Source: Hyphomicrobiales bacterium
GTDB lineage: Bacteria; Pseudomonadota; Alphaproteobacteria; Rhizobiales; Devosiaceae
Length of the DNA stretch: 9,639 nt
Direction: 5' to 3'
Assembly: GCA_026989045.1 (NCBI GenBank)
Contig: JALSJY010000227.1
Span: forward strand, 1-9,639
Part shown: positions 1 to 5,756 of the stretch, one piece after another
Position numbering within the stretch: position 1 is the stretch's first letter
Layout: every line of letters starts with the position of its first letter
The notes under the pieces: generated by a model
What the model saw: only the letters and a program-made list of their open reading frames with translations
Database searches by the model: none
What the model was told of the DNA's origin: nothing
Translations under genes and position numbers: made by a program

Positions 1-1316
1 CAGATAATAGTGATTTGTTGCGCACTAGCTTAAATTTAAACTGTTTTGAGTTGATATTTTGTCAACCACAAAATGATTTTCAAAACAACAGCCAAAGCAA
101 TAATCAAAACACTTACCAAAATAATATTCCAAATAATACCCAGCCAATTATACTCGCAGATGATAATATTATTTTAGCGCCTGATCTTGGTCAGTTTTCG
201 GGCGCTGCAGTTGAGCAAATATTACCAACCCCCGCTACGGTCTATGACTATTCACTTGAACTAAAGGGCGCTTTTCAAAATGATCACAATGGTGAGCGTT
301 TTGAAATTATTGCTACACCTAGCGTTAGTGTTTCGCATAAAAATCGCAACGCACAATATAATCTCGGCACTAGTGCAAGCCTATCAAAACAGCTTGATGG
401 GGAATTTCGATTATTTGACGGGAATATAGATTTTGGCTCAAATTATATTCTTGATAGGGATACAAATGCAAGCCTAAGCGCTAATTTAGCAGCAACTCAG
501 GCCTCACCTAATGACCCTTCACTTGATAGCACTATCGCCATTGCGCCAATTACAGTTTCTGGGAGTGCTGATGGGGTCATTTCACGTCAATTTGATCGCC
601 TAACGGGTGAGTTGCGAACTTCCATTGCTCGAACTGTTTTTGGTGAAAGCCAGCTAAATACTGGTATTTGGCAAGATAATTCAGTCGGCAATAATACAAA
701 TTTAGGTGCTGGTTTGCGACTAGGTTATGAACTGACACCAATTATAAGCATTTATGTTGATTCTTCTTATAATCGAACAAATTATGACAATGATTCACTT
801 ATTTTAGCTGCCAATCAAAGTAATAATTATTATCAAATTGGAGCTGGATTGTCAGGAAGCTGGAGAGATGTAATTACTGCGCAAGCCTATATTGGTTATA
901 GTTTTTTGCAATATGATAATGCTATGCTTACTGATGCACATGGAACTTTGTTTAATGCTTCCTTGGGATATATTTCTGTCACTGGAGTTGATTTTAATGC
1001 TGATTTTTCAAAAACTATCAGTGCCGCTGATCCAACTATTGGGGCTTCTACTCGCATTGAATATACAACTAGCGCCTCAGCTTCTTATCAAATAAACGAC
1101 TGGCTAACAGCGCGGGCAACAATTGGCGCTGGCTGGGCGCACTATATTGGAATTGCTGATATTGAGCGATCATATAATGTTGGCGTTGGAGCTGATTATA
1201 AAATTAATCGCCAAGCAAGCCTATCCGCTGACTATTCTAAAAATAGTTTGCAAACTACCGCTCTAGGAAACCGCCAAAGTGATAGGTTTGAAGTTGGAAT
1301 TACTTTTTCGCGCTAA
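1..1316 (+). CDS. Outer-membrane beta-barrel protein, BBP2/DUF2320-like, 5'-partial
   Basis: The frame is open from base 3 to the TAA at 1314-1316 (437 visible residues) and runs off the left edge. The first in-frame ATG lies deep in the barrel (about base 927) and no signal peptide is visible, so the true start is upstream and a TTG at 15 is unlikely to be it. After an N/Q-rich stretch (63-146), the protein is built of alternating polar/hydrophobic strands rich in Ser, Asn, Gly and Tyr, such as LGYELTPIISIYVDSSYNR and ASLSADYSKNS. It ends in FEVGITFSR, resembling the final strand of rhizobial BBP2 family proteins that end in a basic residue after V-G-[IL]-T-[FL]. I infer an integral outer-membrane barrel with roughly a dozen or more strands. 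No enzymatic motif is seen and the function is unknown. The 3' end overlaps convergent galU by 17 bases. Family assignment is moderately confident; the outer-membrane barrel call is stronger. Confidence 0.72.
   Translation, partial: DNSDLLRTSLNLNCFELIFCQPQNDFQNNSQSNNQNTYQNNIPNNTQPIILADDNIILAPDLGQFSGAAVEQILPTPATVYDYSLELKGAFQNDHNGERFEIIATPSVSVSHKNRNAQYNLGTSASLSKQLDGEFRLFDGNIDFGSNYILDRDTNASLSANLAATQASPNDPSLDSTIAIAPITVSGSADGVISRQFDRLTGELRTSIARTVFGESQLNTGIWQDNSVGNNTNLGAGLRLGYELTPIISIYVDSSYNRTNYDNDSLILAANQSNNYYQIGAGLSGSWRDVITAQAYIGYSFLQYDNAMLTDAHGTLFNASLGYISVTGVDFNADFSKTISAADPTIGASTRIEYTTSASASYQINDWLTARATIGAGWAHYIGIADIERSYNVGVGADYKINRQASLSADYSKNSLQTTALGNRQSDRFEVGITFSR
63..146 (+). other. N/Q-rich low-complexity segment of the barrel protein
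   Basis: The 28 codons from 63 to 146 encode 7 Gln and 10 Asn with a few Ser, Thr and Pro. The coding strand here is dominated by CAA, AAT and AAC codons and is nearly devoid of G. It is an imperfect, non-tandem stretch, so it is not a classic microsatellite. It lies N-terminal to the first recognisable barrel strands and probably forms a flexible periplasmic linker between the signal peptide (outside the window) and the barrel. Confidence 0.6.
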
Positions 1317-2181
1317 GAATATTTAAAAGTTCACTCATAAAGTCACCTTTAATATCATCTCGATCAAGAGCATAGGCAACATTGGCAGTTAAAAATCCAA
1401 TTTTTGATCCACAATCAAATGTTTTTCCATCAAATTTCACACCTGTAAAGTCTTGGGTTTTTAATAATTTTTGCATGGCATCGGTAATTTGAATTTCACC
1501 ACCGGCACCTTTTATATGCGAGCCAAGAAGTTCAAATATTTCTGGCTGTAAAATATATCTTCCTGAAATTATTAAGTTAGATGGTGCATCTTTAATTGTA
1601 GGTTTTTCAACCATTTGATCAATTTTAAAGGCCTCATCTTCCCCTGCACCTCGTCCAACAATTCCATAAGATGAGACATCATTTGGATCAACCTCTTCAA
1701 CTGCAATAATATTACCTGAGTTCTGATGATAAGCCTTCATCATTTGTTTAAGTGCGCCAGGAGTGGCCTTAATCAACATATCGGGTAATAAAAGCGCAAA
1801 TGGTTCATTTCCAACAATATCTCTTGCACACCAAACTGCATGACCAAGCCCAAGCGGCTCTTGCTGGCGGGTGAAACTTGCCTGCCCAGCAATTGGCAAA
1901 TCTGCTTGCAATTCTTCAAGCGCTTTAGTTTTGCCACGCTCTTTTAATGTTGTTTCAAGTTCGAACTGTCTATCAAAATGATCTTCAATCACGCCTTTAT
2001 TTCTACCAGTAACAAACACAAAATGCTCAATTCCAGCCTCACGCGCCTCATCAACCGCATATTGAATTAAGGGACGATCAACAACTGTCAGCATTTCTTT
2101 TGGCATTGCTTTTGTTGCTGGTAAAAATCTTGTTCCAAGTCCGGCAACTGGAAAAACAGCGGTTCTAACTTTTTTACTCAA
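1300..2181 (-). CDS. galU: UTP--glucose-1-phosphate uridylyltransferase (UDP-glucose pyrophosphorylase)
   Basis: Cytoplasmic enzyme joining UTP and glucose-1-phosphate to UDP-glucose and pyrophosphate, the precursor for LPS, exopolysaccharide and periplasmic glucans. In a 293-residue protein the nucleotidyltransferase motifs appear in order: GLGTRFLP at 14-21, PKEML at 27-31, GLGHAV at 111-116, LLPD with its metal-binding Asp at 131-134, VEKP at 191-194, SGRYIL at 206-211 and GGEIQITDA at 227-235. Length is normal for bacterial GalU and nothing is missing. I chose the TTG at 2181 because a good Shine-Dalgarno (GGGAG on the minus strand, 2190-2194) lies 8 bases upstream and the product begins MSKKVRTAVFPVAG like relatives. 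An in-frame TTG at 2196 would add five residues but has no ribosome site. It is divergent from galE, its partner in UDP-sugar metabolism, and convergent with the barrel gene, overlapping it by 17 bases. Confidence 0.95.
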   Translation of the reverse strand: MSKKVRTAVFPVAGLGTRFLPATKAMPKEMLTVVDRPLIQYAVDEAREAGIEHFVFVTGRNKGVIEDHFDRQFELETTLKERGKTKALEELQADLPIAGQASFTRQQEPLGLGHAVWCARDIVGNEPFALLLPDMLIKATPGALKQMMKAYHQNSGNIIAVEEVDPNDVSSYGIVGRGAGEDEAFKIDQMVEKPTIKDAPSNLIISGRYILQPEIFELLGSHIKGAGGEIQITDAMQKLLKTQDFTGVKFDGKTFDCGSKIGFLTANVAYALDRDDIKGDFMSELLNILSAKK

Positions 2182-2189
2182 ATCATCAA

Positions 2190-2194
2190 CTCCC
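2190..2194 (-). promoter_or_regulatory. Shine-Dalgarno deciding the galU start
   Basis: GGGAG on the minus strand lies 8 bases before a TTG at 2181-2179. It lies inside the reading frame if the in-frame TTG at 2196 is used, so it favours the shorter protein. Confidence 0.6.
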
Positions 2195-2203
2195 AAAACA
2201 ACA

Positions 2204-2281
2204 TAAATTTCATTTAATAATAGTAAGCCTATCTAAATATCTGATGAATATAATAATAAAAACTTTGACGCTTGAAATTTA
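2204..2281. repeat. 9-base inverted repeat pair flanking the galU/galE promoters
   Basis: TAAATTTCA at 2204-2212 is the exact reverse complement of TGAAATTTA at 2273-2281, 60 bases apart. Each copy ends about 20 bases before the nearer start codon (22 bases to galU at 2181, 19 bases to galE at 2301). It could be a paired operator or coincidence in AT-rich DNA; no regulator is identified. Confidence 0.35.
2249..2254 (+). promoter_or_regulatory. Candidate -10 element for galE
   Basis: TATAAT matches the sigma-70 type consensus exactly and sits 46 bases before the galE ATG. The matching -35 is poor (AGCCTA or neighbours), so in this AT-rich stretch the match could be chance. Confidence 0.35.
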
Positions 2282-2300
2282 ACAATGAAAGAAAGAAATT

Positions 2301-3287
2301 ATGGCTGTTTTAGTAACAGGTGGGGCAGGATATATTGGCTCGCATATGGTGTTGGCACTTTGTGATGCTGGTGAAAAAGTTATTATTATAGACAATCTAA
2401 CTACTGGATTTGAGTGGGCAATTGATAGCCGAGCAACATTTATTAAGGGTAATGCTGGAGATGTTGATTTAGTGCTAAAAGCCATTCAAGAACATGATAT
2501 AAATGAAATAATTCATTTTGCTGGCTCTATTATTGTGCCTGAGTCTGTGAGTGATCCGCTAAAATATTATGAAAATAATACATGTGTTACGCGTAATCTT
2601 TTGCAAGCGGCGCTTAAGGGTGATGTGCAGCATTTTGTTTTTTCTTCAACCGCAGCTGTTTATGGTATGGTAGGAATAGAGCCTGTTGATGAAGATAATT
2701 CATTAAATCCTGCCTCTCCTTATGGCCGCTCAAAACTCATGAGCGAAATGATGTTGGCAGATGTAAGTGCTGCTCACCCACTTACTTTTGGCGCTTTAAG
2801 ATATTTTAATGTGGCGGGGGCTGACCCAAAGGGGCGTTCTGGACAGTCCAGCCCAAATGCAACTCATTTAATTAAAATAGCAACACAGACAGCTCTTGGT
2901 CAAAGAGATCATATTGATGTTTATGGCTCTGACTATAATACACCTGATGGCACATGTGTTAGAGATTATATCCACGTCAGTGATTTAATAAATGCACATA
3001 TATTACTGCTTAAATATTTGCGTGATGGTGGGCAAAGTAATATTATGAACTGTGGTTATGGTCAGGGCTATTCGGTTAATCAAGTTATTGATATGGTTAA
3101 ATCTGTTTCTGGTATTGATTTTAATGTGCGCCATGTTGATCGCCGTGCGGGCGATCCAGATGCGATAGTTGCGGCATCAAAAAAACTTAAAAGCTTGGTA
3201 GGTTGGCAACCAGAGCATGATGATCTAGAAAAAATAATAAAATCAGCTCTAGCTTGGGAAAAATATCTAATATCACGAAATACTTAA
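2301..3287 (+). CDS. galE: UDP-glucose 4-epimerase
   Basis: NAD-dependent short-chain dehydrogenase/reductase-family epimerase that interconverts UDP-glucose and UDP-galactose in the cytoplasm for LPS or exopolysaccharide. The 328 residues start with the Rossmann motif TGGAGYIG (6-13) and the NAD-ribose binding Asp31 in IIDNLTTG. HFAGSIIVPESV follows at 72-83, then FSSTAAVYG with the catalytic Ser/Thr around 115-117, the catalytic pair Tyr141-x3-Lys145 in YGRSK, and the conserved DGTCVRDYIHV at 216-226. Length and motifs match the rhizobial GalE subtype that carries HFAGS rather than HFAA. The ATG at 2301 follows a purine-rich GAAAGAAAGAAA, a weak ribosome site, and no upstream in-frame start is plausible. 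It is divergent from galU and only 21 bases ahead of the transglycosylase gene, so probably heads a three-gene unit. Confidence 0.95.
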   Translation: MAVLVTGGAGYIGSHMVLALCDAGEKVIIIDNLTTGFEWAIDSRATFIKGNAGDVDLVLKAIQEHDINEIIHFAGSIIVPESVSDPLKYYENNTCVTRNLLQAALKGDVQHFVFSSTAAVYGMVGIEPVDEDNSLNPASPYGRSKLMSEMMLADVSAAHPLTFGALRYFNVAGADPKGRSGQSSPNATHLIKIATQTALGQRDHIDVYGSDYNTPDGTCVRDYIHVSDLINAHILLLKYLRDGGQSNIMNCGYGQGYSVNQVIDMVKSVSGIDFNVRHVDRRAGDPDAIVAASKKLKSLVGWQPEHDDLEKIIKSALAWEKYLISRNT

Positions 3288-3308
3288 TATTCTAAAGCAG
3301 GTAATAAA

Positions 3309-4514
3309 ATGCTCAAAAAGTTAACCATAGCGCTTTTCTTGTTTTTATCTAGTGTTATGGCACTAAATGCAGCCCCAATCGAGAGCTTTGGTGATTTCAT
3401 TAAAAGTTTTGAAAAAACCGCCATTAGTGCTGGAATTTCAAAGCAGACATATCGCAATGCAACAAAAAACCTCACTCCGATAGCTAATATTCCAGGTCTT
3501 GTTCGATCACAACCAGAGTTCACAACTCCAATATGGGTTTATATTGATAAACGGGTATCAGCCTCAAGAATAGCTAGAGGAAAACAGGCTTTTGCGGCTA
3601 ACGTAGAGCTTTTTAATCGCATTGCTAAAACCTATGGAGTTGATCCTGCAATTTTAGCCTCTATCTGGGGTATGGAAACAGATTATGGTGGAGTGCTAAA
3701 TAATAAAAAACTGATAAAGCCCATTATTGCCTCGCTTGCAACTTTAGTGCATCAGCGTCGTGATCGTCTTAAAGAGGACGAGAAAGAACTTATTGCCGCC
3801 CTAAAGCTTATTCAAAGTTATGGCTGGGAAAAAGAAACATTGGTTGGCTCATGGGCTGGCGCAATTGGCCATACTCAAGTGATTGCATCTGGATTATTAA
3901 AAAACGGCACAGATGGCGATGGTGATGGTATAATTAACCCGCACACCTCTTTGGCAGATGCTTTGGCTACCAGTGCAAAATTTTTAGTTTCGCTTGGTTA
4001 TGTGTCAGGTGTTGATTGGGGCTTTGAAGTGGATTTGCCAAATAATTTTGACTATTCTCTTGCTACTCGCACAAAATTACGACCGATAGATTTTTTTGTG
4101 AATAAGGGAGTAAAACGGGTAAAAGGGCGTGAGTTTTCTGATTTAAACACTTTTGTGTTTTTATATATCCCTGCAGGAAAAACTGGACCTAAATTTTTAA
4201 TGACGCAAAATTATTTGGTGCTGAAAGCTTATAATTTTTCTGATAGCTATGCGCTTTCGGTTGCGCATCTTGCTGATAGACTAAAAGGCTCTGGAGCTTT
4301 TACTTCACCTTGGCCAAAACAAACAAAATTTCCAAATCTCAAGCAAAGGATTTATATTCAAAAACGCCTTAAACAGCTTGGTTTTTATGATGGGGAAGTT
4401 GATGGTCGCCTAGGGCCAATCACACAAAAAGCCTATAGTCAATTTCAAAGCAGTAATGGTCAAACTGGCGATGGTTTTATTACTCTCAAATCTTATGAGA
4501 TATTAAAAAAATAA
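3309..4514 (+). CDS. Exported lytic murein transglycosylase, MltB-like with peptidoglycan-binding domain
   Basis: A 401-residue peptidoglycan lytic transglycosylase that should cleave MurNAc-GlcNAc bonds with formation of 1,6-anhydro-MurNAc in the periplasm. The N-terminus has a Sec signal peptide (MLKK, then a Leu/Phe core to about 17) with cleavage likely after VMA18 or LNA21. There is no lipobox, so it is soluble, unlike lipoprotein MltB of E. coli. The SLT_2 domain spans about 25-325: catalytic Glu123 in IWGMETDYGG, GSWAGAIGHTQ at 180-190, a DGDGDG loop at 202-207 resembling the EF-hand-like calcium site of Slt35, and KAYNFSDSYALSVAHLADRL (306-325) near the domain end. A PG_binding_1 domain occupies about 343-400 (QKRLKQLGFYDGEVDGRLGP). 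After HTQ it reads VIAS where relatives usually have F-[IM]-P-[ST]. The ATG has AGG 7 bases upstream (3299-3301). It is flanked closely by galE and the SGNH gene. Confidence 0.9.
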   Translation: MLKKLTIALFLFLSSVMALNAAPIESFGDFIKSFEKTAISAGISKQTYRNATKNLTPIANIPGLVRSQPEFTTPIWVYIDKRVSASRIARGKQAFAANVELFNRIAKTYGVDPAILASIWGMETDYGGVLNNKKLIKPIIASLATLVHQRRDRLKEDEKELIAALKLIQSYGWEKETLVGSWAGAIGHTQVIASGLLKNGTDGDGDGIINPHTSLADALATSAKFLVSLGYVSGVDWGFEVDLPNNFDYSLATRTKLRPIDFFVNKGVKRVKGREFSDLNTFVFLYIPAGKTGPKFLMTQNYLVLKAYNFSDSYALSVAHLADRLKGSGAFTSPWPKQTKFPNLKQRIYIQKRLKQLGFYDGEVDGRLGPITQKAYSQFQSSNGQTGDGFITLKSYEILKK

Positions 4515-4558
4515 AATTTGCCTTGGTTTTGGCTAATGTTAGAGATATTGTTTTTTTG

Positions 4559-5755
4559 ATGAAAAAAAATATAATTTCAACATTGTTTTTATTGTTATTC
4601 ATGGGCGTTTTTTGGCCAATAAATAGCTATGCACAAACCACTGAGAATAGGATTGAAAGCAGAGGTGAATATAAAGCTGAAACTAGAATAGAATTGGCGC
4701 AAAATAAACCAACCAATATTTTCGAACTTTTATTTGGGCCACAAAAAACAAAAGAAGTTCCCTCACGTAAGGTGCAAAAAACTACACGAAAACCCGCTCC
4801 AAGAGCCAGCTTACCACCGCCAACCCCAGAGGTTGAGAAATCACCAACTGCTACTAGATTGATTGTTATTGGTGATTCATTAGCAATAGACTTAGCTAAA
4901 GCCTTAAAGCGTTTTTATGCTAAAGATCCAAATCTAACAATAATTGGGCAGGGGGTTGGCTCTTCTGGCTTCGTTCGTGATGATTTTTTTGATTGGGGTA
5001 ATGCTTTAAAACAAGCAATTAAAGCCGATAGTTTTGATATTGCTGTGGTTATTATGGGCATAAATGACAAGCAAAATCTTATGGTCAATGGGGCAAGCGA
5101 AAAGCCCTTAACTGATGCTTGGAAAAAAGCTTATAGCGACAGACTAGATAGTTTTTTAGGCCAGTTCCGAGCCGCTAACAAACCCGTTGTTTGGGTTGGC
5201 TTGCCACCAATGGCATCGCCTAGGTTTTCAAATTCTATGATACAGATTTCTTCGCTACAACAGCGGGCTGCATTTTCTGGCGGCGCAGAATTTATTGATA
5301 TATATAAGCGTTTTGCTGATGAAAATGACCGCTATACCTCAATGGGCCCCAGTATTTCTGGTCAAAATGTTTTGATGCGTAAGTCTGATGGCATTCATTT
5401 TTCTAGCGCAGGATCAGACAAATTAGCATTTTATATCAACCAATCCGTGAAGCATTTTTATCGAGGTGGCACAATTAGTTTAGCTATTAGTGATCCGCTT
5501 CTCGGCACAGATAGCTTGCATTTAGAGCGTCCTCCTTTTCAAGGCCTTAGCCAAATTCGAATGTTAGAAGTCGCAGGCGCTGTAATGCCAATAAGTAATT
5601 TTAAACCAAGGGCAAATGAAATGATAAATGCAACCAATGAGGAACCAATGTTGCAAGTTTTAAATTTACAAAAACTAGTTAGCGCTCCTGTTGGTAGAGC
5701 TGATTCTTTTGGGGTTGGCATTGATTTAAATGTTGAGCTACAAAAAAATAATTAA
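4559..5755 (+). CDS. Exported SGNH-family hydrolase, DUF459
   Basis: A 398-residue secreted protein of the DUF459 branch of SGNH/GDSL hydrolases. Starting at ATG 4559 gives a clean Sec signal peptide (MKKN, hydrophobic core, cleavage after NSYA near residue 25). A basic, Pro-rich linker (about 50-98) follows, including NIFELLFG, a phrase I recall before the domain in relatives. The SGNH domain spans about 100-300: block I GDSLA with nucleophile Ser107, block II Gly in GVGSSG, block III MGINDKQ with Asn169, and block V DGIHFSSAG with Asp277 and His280. All four catalytic blocks are intact, so an active esterase or acyltransferase is expected, but the substrate is unknown. About 95 C-terminal residues match no domain I recognise. 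The start is uncertain: the ATG has no ribosome site; TTG 4556 has AGAGAT 9 bases upstream, and TTG 4523 would spoil the signal peptide. It lies 44 bases after the transglycosylase, suggesting a shared envelope role. Confidence 0.85.
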   Translation: MKKNIISTLFLLLFMGVFWPINSYAQTTENRIESRGEYKAETRIELAQNKPTNIFELLFGPQKTKEVPSRKVQKTTRKPAPRASLPPPTPEVEKSPTATRLIVIGDSLAIDLAKALKRFYAKDPNLTIIGQGVGSSGFVRDDFFDWGNALKQAIKADSFDIAVVIMGINDKQNLMVNGASEKPLTDAWKKAYSDRLDSFLGQFRAANKPVVWVGLPPMASPRFSNSMIQISSLQQRAAFSGGAEFIDIYKRFADENDRYTSMGPSISGQNVLMRKSDGIHFSSAGSDKLAFYINQSVKHFYRGGTISLAISDPLLGTDSLHLERPPFQGLSQIRMLEVAGAVMPISNFKPRANEMINATNEEPMLQVLNLQKLVSAPVGRADSFGVGIDLNVELQKNN

Positions 5756-5756
5756 A

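Larger units (their letters stand above)
2182..2300. promoter_or_regulatory. Divergent galU/galE intergenic region
   Basis: This 119-base, very AT-rich gap between two divergent genes must hold both promoters. On the plus strand a perfect -10 hexamer TATAAT is at 2249-2254, which would place the galE transcript start near 2261 and leave a leader of about 40 bases; no good -35 lies 16-18 bases upstream. On the minus strand the best galU candidate is TTCATC, 17 bases, TACTAT just upstream of the gene, which is weak. A 9-base inverted repeat flanks the core (listed separately). There is no RNA gene or terminator hairpin here. Confidence 0.5.

Noticed and set aside
15..17. TTG at 15 as the start of the barrel protein
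   Set aside because: The frame is open upstream to the window edge, there is no ribosome site, and the resulting N-terminus is not a signal peptide although an outer-membrane protein needs one.
2265..2270. TTGACG as a -35 element for galE
   Set aside because: No -10-like hexamer lies 16-18 bases downstream before the start codon, and transcription would begin inside the gene.
2279..2485. 68-codon minus-strand frame opposite the galE start
   Set aside because: It is antisense to the conserved Rossmann motif of GalE and overlaps the galE promoter side, with no ribosome site or protein similarity I recognise.
4515..4558. Possible terminator between the transglycosylase and SGNH genes (GCC...GGC followed by a T run)
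   Set aside because: The stem would be only three base pairs and the T run starts nearly 20 bases after it, so it does not fit an intrinsic terminator.
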